This document shows, piece after piece, positions 21,949 through 32,463 of a stretch of DNA of 64,000 nucleotides. Location of the stretch: positions 868,001 through 932,000 of the forward strand of contig WHUZ01000012.1 of the NCBI GenBank assembly GCA_015179045.1, read 5' to 3'. Within the stretch, counting starts at the first letter, position 1, and each line of letters opens with the position of its first letter. A program made the translations under genes and the position numbers. The notes beneath the pieces are model-generated. The model had not been told where the DNA came from, did no database searches, and saw only the letters and a program-made list of their open reading frames with translations. The DNA is from Kalaharituber pfeilii. Its lineage: Eukaryota; Ascomycota; Pezizomycetes; Pezizales; Pezizaceae.

Positions 21949-23604
21949 ATGCCCAGCGCGACCAACGAGTTCTTTCTCTTCCTCTTTCCCGCCTGGTACA
22001 CCTCCGTCTTCTATACCCCTTCCCGACCGCCTCCTAAGCTTCCCGCAGGGCAAACCATCCGCTTCGGCCTCATTTCCGCAGCACTGATCAACGCGACAGC
22101 GATCATCTACCCTGCGCAGTTTTTCCCCGAGGTTGAAATCGTCGCGGTCGCAACACGGCGGCAGGAAGATGCGGTATCGTATGCGAAGAAGTGGGGGATC
22201 AGGGCGGACAAGGCGTACGGGGGGTATCAGCGGATCATAGATGATCCGGAGGTGGATGCGGTGTTTATTGGGTTGCCTAACGGGTTACACGCAGGCGAGT
22301 AATACCTTAAATACCATGTATATGCCTGTTTTGGAAGTGCGGGCTAGCTACCGCCATCCTGATCTCTACGGTATTGCCCTTCTGGGCAGTATCGGAAGCG
22401 AGGATAAACAAGAAACTGTTAGCAGCTAAGTACCTAACGTGATGGGCTTCACACAACAGAATGGGCCGTGAAAGCCCTCCTCGCCCACAAGCACGTCCTC
22501 GTCGAAAAGCCCTCGTGCTCCAACGCGCACGAAGCCCGCGAAATCATGTCTGCCCTCCGCTCGCTCACCTCCCCTTCTCCTGCCATCCCCAACCCCAGCC
22601 CTGCTGCCGTCCCACCGGTCTTCCTCGAAGCCTTCCACTATCGCTTCCACCCCGCCACTGTCTTCGTCCGCTCTCTGCTCTCCTCGAATGCCTACGGCCG
22701 GCTCCTCAGCACCTATGCGCGCTTAGGCGTCCCACAGGGCGCTCTTAGCCCAAACAATATTCGCTACGACTTCGAGTTGGGTGGTGGGGCGCTAATGGAT
22801 CTGGCATATACGGTGTCCATCACACGATACATGGTTCTTGGACTTGGAGCAGGGAAGCCAAGTAGGATTGTGTCTGTGAACGTGAAAAAGCTAGGGAAGG
22901 ATGAAAGGATTGACACGAAGACAGAGGCCGAGATGGAATTTGATATTGACGGGCAAGGGCAAACGGATGGGGAGGAGGGTGGTGACAGGGGGAGGTATAC
23001 GGTGAAAAGTAAGATTGTGAGTGATCTAGAAGTGCCAAAGCTCTGGGGGTTCATCCCGAAGCTTTGGGAGCTGCCGGTGTTTGTGGCAGAGACGGAAAGG
23101 GCGGTGATCACATATAACAAGTACGGCAAACATCCTAATACTGGCATTGACTACATTTTGTCTTCACCATGAGTATACTTCCTTTTTAGGAAGTAACTCA
23201 AAACGCTAAACAGAGACGAGGCTGACTTCGATTTCTGCATCATCAATAGCTTTATCATGCCGTTCGTCTTCCACTCCATCACGATCAAAAATAAAGAGAC
23301 GGGCACCACAAGCACTGAGAAAGTCTACAGCTCCAACCAAGCTCGCGCTCCCGGCGAACGTGTCCAGCTCATGACAACCTACGGCCACCAACTGGACACA
23401 TTCATTAAGAAGGTGAAAGGAAGGGACAACGATATCACGCCAACAGATTGGATCCCAATCGAGGACACTGTTGCGCAGATGGAGACTATTGATGAGATTT
23501 ATAGAAAGGCAGGCATGCCGGTAAGGAACGGGAGTTTGTATGCGGAGATTTTGAGGAGGGCAAACGTAGAAGGGGAGGGAGCTACAGGTGAAGGCACGCA
23601 ATGA
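21949..23604 (+). CDS. Gfo/Idh/MocA-family NAD(P)-dependent oxidoreductase
   Basis: Three exons (21949-22294, 22460-23120, 23250-23604) give 453 residues. Exon 1 holds the nucleotide-binding fold: IRFGLISAALINATAI, then IVAVATRRQEDAVSYAKKWG and DAVFIGLPNGLH. Exon 2 starts with the family's EWAVKALLAHKHVLVEKPS; EKP carries the catalytic lysine region. It continues with EAFHYRFHPA and GGGALMDLAY. Exon 3, which looks like a separate small gene, completes the fold: NNFIMPFVFHSITI and YGHQLDTFIKKVKGR, ending in EDTVAQMETIDEIYRKAGM. Intron 1 uses a GC donor (CAG|GCGAGT) with an AG acceptor; it is the only choice that keeps the conserved NGLH-A-EWA junction. Closest relatives include fungal xylose or dihydrodiol dehydrogenases; the substrate is uncertain. 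Confidence 0.85.
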
Positions 23605-23739
23605 GGTGGTGAACGTTGCTCATGATTTTTTTTTTAAATACATCATCGAGATATTGTCGAGTACTTTTGCCTACTGAAAATTTTGATTCTTTATCTTAAG
23701 AAACCAACTTACTAGCAATGTAATTTTGTAACAATGTGT

Positions 23740-24350
23740 AAGGGGGCTGGCATTGAGCCCCGTGGACTATAGCTTAGGCCCAGCCTGTTCCTTTCTCCAG
23801 CTCGTCGGGCTCTTGCTTCTGTGCGCATCCCGGCTTCCGTGACCACCTCGGTCTGGTATGGTAGTAGGGCACCGATCTTGGCTGCTCTGTCTGCCCTTGT
23901 GGGCTTTGACCCACATCATGGCCACGTCCAGCCCTCCTCGGTTGACTCCTCTCCTAGCCTGTTCTAACCATGTGGGCTGCCCCTCCGGGTGTTGGGAGGC
24001 CTTGTGATCTCGCTTTTAGTCTCTGGACGGCCACCCTTGAGTCGGTTATCAGCAGAATTTCTTCTTGTCCCTCGTCCAGTGCTCTTGCCATGGCGATGAG
24101 CTCGGCGTCGTTCACTGTGGCCCTGGCACCTAGGTAGTGTGATGTCGGTTTGCCTTTCCATAGCCCCACCCCTGTCTTCCCCGCAATTCTGCTGCCGTCA
24201 GTGTATGCTGCCTTCCACCCTTGTTTTTCTTTCTCCTCGATCCTTCCTTCCCACTCATGTTTCTCCGCCTTGCCGTCTAGTGTGCTGAGTACTGCTAGTG
24301 GAAGTGGTCCTAGCGAACCCGTTAGATGCTGTGCCTCCTCGTAAGAAACG
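23740..24350 (-). pseudogene. LINE (Tad-type non-LTR) RNase H relic
   Basis: Read on the minus strand, the sequence gives a degraded RNase H domain of the kind at the C-terminus of fungal non-LTR retrotransposon ORF2. The three acidic positions are visible: AYTDGSRIAGKTGVGLW (D), TVNDAELIAMARALDEG (E) and LLITDSRVAVQRLKAR (D). The region downstream (WVKAHKGRQSR) fits the HxGxxGNE zone in decayed form. The reverse transcriptase part is missing and stops follow, so this is a dead 3' fragment. It lies at the edge of the gene-poor accessory stretch. Confidence 0.8.
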
Positions 24351-25860
24351 TTATGATTAATTGGATGTAATCCAGAATTGGTCTACACGCCATGCTTTAG
24401 AACAGGCTACAGAAAAGGCTGTGCAGTTTCGCACTCGGGCAGCTAGCAGAAAGCACGCATTGCCCGATTAGGAAGTCACAAAATGGGGAAGGCGTAATGG
24501 ACCCCAGACAGCAGGGTACAGCACGTGTCACGCGCATGCCCACTTTAAACTTTTTGGTGCAGTGCGTAAGTTACCTTATGCATAGAGCGCCGTTCCCCCA
24601 CGGACTAACCTAACGAAGACTCTTGGCACATATAACTTCCCTTTCAGCAATCTTGGCACAGCCCATTGATTGTATGGGTTTCGCAAGCTCAATAATAAAG
24701 GATTTCGTGGGACAGGACTCCTTCTACGCTCGTACTCTAGTTACAAGACTAGGATACGTCTGCTACCATTCATACTGTCCAGCCGCAGTCGAAATGTTAA
24801 TCCCAGTCGCGATGACACGAATAACGTCAAGCATATGCATGTGATCCCCACAATATCTATTCAGCCGAGATTCTCCCCTTTACCTGTATCGAAATGTCTC
24901 GTAATGTACTTCCCAGATCAAACTTATACAGTAAAAACACACGTCCAGATTGTCAGATACTTTCAAAGCGGAGCGTTTGGGCTTGTGTTGCGACTGAAAT
25001 AGTGATCTCTTATATCGAGACACAGATCATTGAGTAATATTTCTAGTCTCAATCCAGGTAACTTTTAGCCCCTTAGAAAATCTAGAGATTCTCACCAATA
25101 CAGAACTTGTTCTGGGGCTTAAAGGAGGGATTTCACATCAAAACATTCAACAATCTGTGTCTAACATTTTTGCGAGCTACGTTGGGCAAGCTTGCACAAG
25201 ACAAATTGTAGCGAGCTAGTAGCTGAGTTTAAAAAAACATATTGCTCACCTCTACAATATATTGCCACTTAATGTCGCCATCCCAAAGATGTCTCAGGAA
25301 AAAAGCACTAGATTTAGACCTCGATATCCCCTTCGACCTTCCCAATGTTCTGCGGATGCTGATTTCATCTGGGGAGAAGATTTTCTTAAGCAGCTAAAGC
25401 GAGAGATAGAGGGGGTGCAGCCACAACAAATGCCATGCAGGTACTTACGGAATGGGTAGTATAGGGAAGAGAGAGTTCATATTGGAATTGTTTTCCACTA
25501 TTGTGGGGACAACTCATCGGTGTCCTGGATCAATGCAGCTACCGAAGACTAAAAGTTAATTTCACTTAAATTATGCAGCGACTCATCAAGCATGATGCCA
25601 CACCCTGTGACTACCTGACAACACTCATATTGGCCGGCTACTGCTCATAGGATGCGAACTTGATCCCACAGAAATGTTTACCATTTGGCAACCAAGTGAA
25701 GAACGGCATGTTGTCATTGCAGTAAACGAATGGCTACCTGCAAAGTGCATTTGACCATTATGACCATCTGGAGTCTTTTGAAACTAAAGACTGTATTCCA
25801 TCCTCTGTTCGCAGTTGCTAGCAGATGATGTGAGAGTATTCAAGGGTGAAGGGAGTTAGA
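24351..25860. other. Gene-poor stretch, no supported gene
   Basis: Short open frames such as 25262-25459 have no recognisable domain. The latter could be N-terminal debris of the adjoining NB-ARC/TPR relic, but I see no motif that shows it. Confidence 0.4.
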
Positions 25861-26880
25861 GGAGTAGCAAATGCCGAATAGTGAAGCAGAAGAGTTACTC
25901 TTTAACAGTGCAAATCCAAACTTCGAAAAGGTTTCTTCTGACGTTAAGTGACGCTCAGTCCAAGAGCCTGCTATCTGAAAGAGATAATGCCAATGTTACT
26001 TACCTCTTGAGCAAGGAAAAACCATGCTACATCTTTCTTTGCTGCATAGGATCTGCCCTTCAAGGCAATCCGGAACCAAAATCCCAAGGCTGCAGAGCTG
26101 TGATTATTATGTGTGATTTTTGACAATAATGACATTAGCGAGGAGTCACTTCAGCGAGGAATGAAATTACCAATGGATGGTATTTTCCAATGAAATACAA
26201 GGCTCATAATGCAAATGTAAAAACAGTTTGCTCACACCTTGCTACAGACACAAGCCTGGGAGAAACTCTGTTCTCATACTCAACGGCAAAGCAGAAGAAT
26301 AGAGATCGTTTTAGTATCCGCCCACTAGTTCATATGTGGACTCAATGAAAACTGGAGGCGGCACCTGAAAGACATAACAAGAAAGCCATCGAGATATTTT
26401 TCTTGTGGTTGAATCCACAATTGCTATTCCTCCAAGTAGAGGGTATATAGTTAGGGACTGGGTTTTTAAGCGGTGGATTCTACCACATATTATTGCTGTA
26501 GAAAAGCAGATGAAGGCTCCGGCGATGGGAAACAAGAAGATACTGAAGGCACTAGACAAAGTTTATCTGCAATATAGTGTTAGGATCGCAAAAGAGAAGT
26601 GTAAGTTGTGTTGACTGGAAAATGAGAAGTGACTGGGTATAAACACCTAGACTCTCTTGGTATCATCCATAATATGGCAAAGATATTTAATTGGCAAGGG
26701 CAAGATGACAAGGCGCTGGAGTGATATGAGCGAGTTTTGGTTGCGAGAGAGAGAAAAGGTATTGGGAGCATACCACTCTTGAGGATTATCGAGAACATGA
26801 CCGATTTACCCAAAGCAATGGGAAAATCCGACAGGGGTCGGAAGTGGTTTAAGCGATCTCTGAAGGGAGTTCTGCCAACG
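25861..26880 (+). pseudogene. Relic of an NB-ARC/TPR (NLR-like) gene
   Basis: Scattered across frames are fragments typical of fungal NLR-like proteins with an NB-ARC domain and C-terminal TPR repeats. In order: a piece with SEAEELLFNSANPNFEK near 25877, which resembles the end of the NB-ARC region; RFSIRPLVHMWTQ near 26306, matching the FSIHPLVHxW motif; VRDWVFKRWILPHI at about 26450-26495; and a TPR unit HLDSLGIIHNMAKIFNWQGQ at 26644-26703, followed after a stop by YERVLVARERKG. The frame shifts and stops (for example at 26338 and 26732) rule out a functional product. Such genes act in self/non-self recognition and turn over fast. Confidence 0.65.
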
Positions 26881-26925
26881 CCATCAACTAAGGTAGATGC
26901 AAGACGGTGATAATATTAATTTTTA

Positions 26926-26954
26926 TTTTTTATTATTATTATTATTATTATTAT
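26926..26954. repeat. ATT trinucleotide microsatellite
   Basis: A run of TTATTATT units about 30 bp long, inside gene-poor DNA downstream of the NLR-like relic. Confidence 0.85.
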
Positions 26955-29907
26955 ACTGCCATAACCAAGTTAAAAACAAAGGAGATAGAGAAATTAAGAC
27001 ATAAATCTAATTGAACCTGACATCTGCACTTTCCTGTTCTCTTGCCCAGACTATTAGTTTCGGCACGAGAACACACTCTTGCCATAAAGGAAATAGAACA
27101 TAATCACAATCAAACCCGCCTCCATCATCCACTGTTCCACTCATAATTGAGAACCCCGGTTCGATTCCGAGCTGGGGAAAAGGTTTATCCAGCAACTTTT
27201 CGAAAACATGGACTGTAACGCTCCAGTTCCGTATGATTAAATTCTAATGGAACCAGGGCAGTCTGTTTTATTTTATTTTTTTTGCTTTCGATATTTCTTT
27301 TTATACTACAGCGAGTGAGTAAATGTGTAAGTCGTGATATTATGCGCAGAACTTGTAGAAACCTTGTCCGCCAATGTGGTGGCGTTATGAGAATATCCAG
27401 ACGACGCCACAAACGTCTGATATTGGATGCAAGGCGTCGTGGCGCATGGGGCACTGCATGAGACATCAAGAAGAATTCTGAAGTGTACGTGACGAACCTT
27501 GCACTAGTACCTTCTTGCCGGTTTTATTATTTTTAGATTTTAGACTTAGGCCAGCAGTATCAAAGAAGAGATGATGGACTAGTGGTGCACAGTGCTCAAT
27601 CGCAGCGTAAGTGCACAATATCGGTGTTGAGAACCCTGAAGAACTTGTACCGCCGCCTTGTTCATCTAGTAATTTGAAGCCTACAGGCATGTGGGGTCAA
27701 CTGGCTGCGCTCCCAAGTCATTTTGACAGAAGTACTATAGAAGACCTATGGTGACCGATTATCAAGTTCTAGACTGTAATCGGTGATCCGGTTGGCACAA
27801 ATACAGCGATACCATGGATGATAACTTCTCAAGAATGGGTGCATGGGGGGGCGGGATCTGTCCGCTCTAGGTGCGTTACCCTGAACAAGTTTTAGTCCAA
27901 AAACGGCACAAGTGGTTGTAGTACTCTTTGGTGCAATAAGTTACCTCACATGTCCATCTGCCAAATCTATCTCGCGAAATGAGTGCCAGCCCAGGTGCTG
28001 ATACTAGCGGGCACAATTAAGCCCTGTGGACACGGTATTGTCGGGATATATATATCAATTCCAAAAATAATCACAAATCTCCCACATCCCTCTCATCGAG
28101 CCCAAAAAGACTGTATACGTATATATACATTATAATTTATACAATTTCTACCTTTCCAACTTCAGACTCCACATCCGGCAAAAAAAAAATATCATCCCTT
28201 CTCAACCCGTTAACACGCCGGCGCCCCCCGTGCCTTTAGAATTCTTGCAAACTTTCGAAAACTCTTTTTTCTTTTTTTAGATCGAGCACTTGTGGGATCT
28301 ACTATCGGCCAAGGTGAAGTGTACTTAAGACATAACGGCCAATTAGAATCGCTATCGTGCAAGTTTCAAATGGCCAAGGGAATTTGGCCGTACTGTGACG
28401 GAAGTACAGGTACAGTTTTGTAAATGAGACTTTTTTTGTAACTGTGTGATGTTTTATGTCCGCGAGAGTGGGGTGGGGCTCCAGGGAAGCTCCTTGTATG
28501 AGAAGCGTAAGGTGGTGCGTGACCATGAGTTCTGGACCTTTACTCAGTAGGAGGATATGCCAGAGTCAGGTATTGGGACTAAGTCAGAAGGAGGTTATTC
28601 TAATCCTGCCCAAGCCATGAGTTGATTATATTATATTGACGCATGCGCTGAAACTGAAGTAACTACGGAGTGTTATCATGAGGGTGAAAAGAATATTGCT
28701 GGAATGGGACGGGGGAATATCAATTAGCAATGGGCATTATCTGCGCAGTGGGTCCCCAATTGTACAATGCAGATCAAATACGTCCTTAGCACTATGGTTA
28801 AGCGGTAGCTAGTGTAATTCGCGTTGGGTGCAAGAAGTACTGCAATACTCAGTACAGGTAATAATTTTTCATCAATACAGTACCAGTCACAGCAGAATCG
28901 AAAGTAGTACTATAGAGTTTCGTACTTTGTATCTCACAAGCGCCCGGATGCAAGATTGATTATATCCGCAAGTAACGCATGATAATGGAGTGTAAGTGGT
29001 AGCCTGTGCTCGTCAATGCTCTCAAGTATGATCAGTTTGTTGAGTCAATATACGTACTACTGCCTATTATGCTCGTGCTCAATGATCCTGAATATATGTG
29101 CGTGTGGCGAGTATATTCTAAATGCCAAGCTTTATGGAAGGTTAACCCACCCTCCTGTTCCTTTCGGAACCTCTGTCATCATCGTGCATTGCAATCTCAC
29201 ACAATTAAAATTAAATCCAAAATGTATTCAAAAAGAATCGCAGCTTACTCCACTACCCTACCTCTTCCCCAAGAATGGAAATTCCTATCCACGGCTCTGG
29301 GTATTATGATCGTCCGCACAGTCAGCCAACTAACTATACCCTACGGTAATACCTGGGCATGAGATCACAGTAACATATTCTCCCCACCACACCAGCCGTA
29401 CCAAAATATTACCATATGATTATAGTTATAATGCAATTTTTGGATATTTCGAGGCTGTTCTCAGCGTAGCGTAATTCAAGCTTTTGGGGAAGGAAGGACA
29501 GTCACTTAGAAATTCAATAGCTCTGTTGCTTGGGGAGTGGGTTAAATCTCCCGCTGTGGCACGGAATTCCTTGTAGTTTTTACGGATAACGCTCGTGCCA
29601 ATGCTAAATCATGTGACAAGGGAATCCCTGAACAGCCGATGTACCCGGCACCCAGCTAATGTGTATTACTCTAACTGCCCTGTTCTTTTCTATAGTGATA
29701 AAAATTCTGACTACTTGATAGGGAAATTTTCGTCCGATATCGATAATTCATGAGGGAATCGTTAATTTGTTGAATTGAGCCGCGTCCGGAGCTAGGTAGA
29801 GAGGGGATTTGGCCGCTTATACTTGGATGCATACCGATGTATGGCGCCGGAAGTTAAAAGCAGACATATCCACCCACCAAAATTTTCCAACCCAATCACC
29901 TCCACCA

Positions 29908-30014
29908 AATCAACTCTGATTTCAATGATTATATCATAGATTTATTTCTTTTCGAGTGCTAAAAAACAAATCTATGGTATCCAATTTTTTATAGAGAAAA
30001 GATTGGTGGAGCTG
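29908..30014. repeat. Imperfect inverted repeat, possible miniature element
   Basis: ATCACCTCCACCAAATC near the left end matches, as reverse complement, GATTGGTGGAGCTGAT at the right end. An inner pair (ATCATAGATTT and AAATCTATGGT) continues the foldback. No target duplication was recognised. Confidence 0.4.
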
Positions 30015-30601
30015 ATAAGCGCCAAGCTTGGGGCTTTTTTTGAGGCAAAACTGCCAAGCAACAAATGCCAAGGCCTATTCAAATTAGAGTGCAAACCACT
30101 TTAGTCTAAATTTGGTCTAATACTGACCAAAAAGAGCTAATAATCGGCAGCAAGATATATTGCGCTCTTAACTTCCGGCAACATACAGTATCTGCAATGC
30201 ACATGCATGCACTCCGGATTCACATTGCATTAAGCATGAAAATTCTTTTTTTTGCAAATTTCACTCACACGTACTGTAGTTTCAATTGGTGGGGTCCAAG
30301 ATCTGCGGCAACTTATTCTGAATACCCTTGTGACTATTTTAGAAGTAGTATTGGACCACCTGCGCGCCCGCTCGCTCACCATGCTGCAGCGCAGAACTCT
30401 AGCAGCTCACATGTAATATGATATTGCCTTGCCTGTTTCAAAGTCGACAGAATTTGTAGCCGGCTGCTTCTCTTTTCACGTGCATCGATTGCAGAGTTAG
30501 CGCTCGAAGTATTGATCATAGTAGACTCCGTGGGTTTGAGTTAGTTTATATACCTTCCATTTTGAGCCCCGGGCCCCACCGGATTAGACCGTTGCTCATT
30601 C

Positions 30602-30640
30602 ACAATTGTGTAGCCGCTGGGCACGAGACTACACAATTGT
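30602..30640. repeat. Perfect 12-bp inverted repeat, 15-bp loop
   Basis: ACAATTGTGTAG at 30602-30613 is the exact reverse complement of CTACACAATTGT at 30629-30640. It lies in gene-free DNA with no adjacent coding end, so a terminator or mobile-element role is not shown. Confidence 0.75.
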
Positions 30641-31389
30641 TATGTAATGGATGCATGGGGAAAAGAAAAAAAAGGGAAAAAAGAAAAAAATTGCAGGTGC
30701 GTTGCTAAAGCCCTTGTGATGTGATAGTAGATCTAGATGCAAAACGATATCTTTGGCTGCCGCGCTCCACAGCGCATACTAATACAACCCGATTGGCTGG
30801 GCGACAACCGTATCTAAGACAGTTCCTAGCCACACTCACCTCATACTTGGGCCGACATCACGTTCATGGGGTTTTATGCAAAAAAAATAATGTAACAAAA
30901 TCCATTCTTTATTCTATTCTAAGTGTATTTAGCCCAACTGCAAAACAACTCTCGTTTTCGCGGCCGATGTTCAATCTATATCCCAATTCCGTATCCTTCC
31001 ATTTCCCCTTGTCCACCAGTTTCCAAGCCTTTTCACTGTCCCGTTCATCCCAATCATTCCAAATGCCGCCTCAGAAAGCAAAAGCTGAGAAGTGTAAATA
31101 AGAGAACCGGCCTCTAAATGTACTTAGATTCTCGAGAAAACAGACCAAAAGAGAAAAAAAAAAAAAAACTGTACAAGATGTATGTTATACAAAGTCATAG
31201 AAAATGAGAAACTAAAAATACAAACCCTTTTCCTCACAAAACCCCAAAATCATTACATAAATATCTTTATATGCAGAAAATAACCGAGAAGTGCATGCGC
31301 ATCTTTCTTTATCCCTCTTTTTTGACCTCCTCTTGTTAAAATGCAAAGTAGACCTATGGTATATTCTATCGGGGCATATGCTTCTAATT

Positions 31390-32463
31390 TTAGTAGACAG
31401 TCCTCAAAACTTTCTTTATCCTCTCTCCAATCTCCACTGCATTTAACGGATCGAAGCACGCGTCATGCGTGCAGTTTACTTTCTGCAGCCTCAAATTTGG
31501 TAGCTCCTCCTTCGACCATCCCATCCTCTCGTCAGCAATTAGCTTATGAATGAACTGCTTCCTCTCCTGGCTTAGCTTCGGATTCACTTTGCCTAGCATA
31601 GTGCACTTGAGGAGTGTGACTGGGCCTTGGTATGCGTCTGTCATTGGTGCTGGAGTAGAGCTGGTCATGGAAGCTGCATCCGAGGAAAGGTAGGCCGAAG
31701 ATGATGACCGGCTAAGCGGTGGTGTTGGTGGAAATGCCTTTTGTGATGGTGGAGCAGGAACAAGCAACTCAGTGTGCTTGATCTTGGTAATGAGGTTGAT
31801 ACCGTTAGAAACATGCTTAAACATCTGCTTTAGCATGAACGCTGTCGCGCCGTCCTCCTCACCGTCATCGTCTCCCTCTGTATCTGATGAAGCAGGTGTA
31901 TCGGCATCTGCATCATTCACGAAGTAGTCCATATCATCTTCACTGCTAATTGGGCTCTCATCGCCCCCACTCGTAAGGGGCATTCTCCGGCCCCCTAGGC
32001 GTCCAGTAACGGCATTATATGTCCCCTTCACAACCATATCCCTCTCCCACTCTCCCAAGAAGTCAGGGTACCACCGTGGGTTTCCGGAGTCGACCATAAT
32101 GACGTGCATCACTTCCTCTCCCCTTTGTCGTAATATCTCTGCCATTTTCAATGCAATCATCCCACCCATGGACCAACCTCCCAAGAGGTAGGGTCCCTCG
32201 GGCTGGATGTTCTCCTGAATAAGTTCAATGTACTGTATGGCAATCTCGCGGATGGACTTTGGAAGGCGGTAAGGCTCTGGGAGATCATCGTCATATATTG
32301 GTGACGAGATGCCGTACACCGGCCGGGCTTGGCTCTCAGGGAGATGTGACGAGAGGTTAGGAAGAGCAAAGTACGGGAGTGCGAGGCCAGAAACAGCGTG
32401 GACGAGGAAAAGGGGAGTGAGGGAAGAGGTAAGGGAGCCTTGAAGGTGGATTAGAGACTCCAT
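31390..32463 (-). CDS. Stand-alone thioesterase (PKS/NRPS TE-like alpha/beta hydrolase)
   Basis: One exon, 357 residues. The N-terminus TPLFLVHAVSGLALPYFALP and the nucleophile elbow GPYLLGGWSMGGMIALKMAE match thioesterase domains of polyketide and non-ribosomal peptide synthases. The active serine sits in GWSMGG. The acid is probably in VIMVDSGNP and the histidine in CTHDACFDP near the C-terminus. The lid region is enlarged by an acidic, Ser-rich insertion (ESPISSEDDMDYFV to DDDGEEDG) and a later Ser/Pro-rich stretch. No synthase gene lies within the window, so it may act in trans as a proofreading or releasing enzyme, or serve an unrelated hydrolase role. The family call is firm; the substrate is unknown. 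Confidence 0.85.
   Translation of the reverse strand: MESLIHLQGSLTSSLTPLFLVHAVSGLALPYFALPNLSSHLPESQARPVYGISSPIYDDDLPEPYRLPKSIREIAIQYIELIQENIQPEGPYLLGGWSMGGMIALKMAEILRQRGEEVMHVIMVDSGNPRWYPDFLGEWERDMVVKGTYNAVTGRLGGRRMPLTSGGDESPISSEDDMDYFVNDADADTPASSDTEGDDDGEEDGATAFMLKQMFKHVSNGINLITKIKHTELLVPAPPSQKAFPPTPPLSRSSSSAYLSSDAASMTSSTPAPMTDAYQGPVTLLKCTMLGKVNPKLSQERKQFIHKLIADERMGWSKEELPNLRLQKVNCTHDACFDPLNAVEIGERIKKVLRTVY

Larger units (their letters stand above)
26955..31389. other. 4.4-kb gene-free stretch with inverted repeats
   Basis: I find no reading frame with a recognisable domain. The sequence is AT-leaning and contains short inverted repeats at about 29908-30014 and 30602-30640. A perfect pol III B-box-like string lies near 27147 without a foldable tRNA around it. 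The 3' flank of the thioesterase gene lies at the right end. Confidence 0.4.

Noticed and set aside
23257..23604. Separate small gene downstream of the oxidoreductase
   Set aside because: It is the third exon of the Gfo/Idh/MocA gene; the AA|GTACGG to AATAG|C junction restores the conserved NNFIMPF sequence.
27140..27182. B-box-like GGTTCGATTCC suggesting a tRNA gene
   Set aside because: The T-stem has a mismatch, and no acceptor stem, D-arm or A-box can be found at tRNA distances upstream.
30721..31101. Frame ending MPPQKAKAEKCK, resembling a ribosomal protein S25 start
   Set aside because: Only a handful of residues match and a stop follows; the conserved S25 body is absent.
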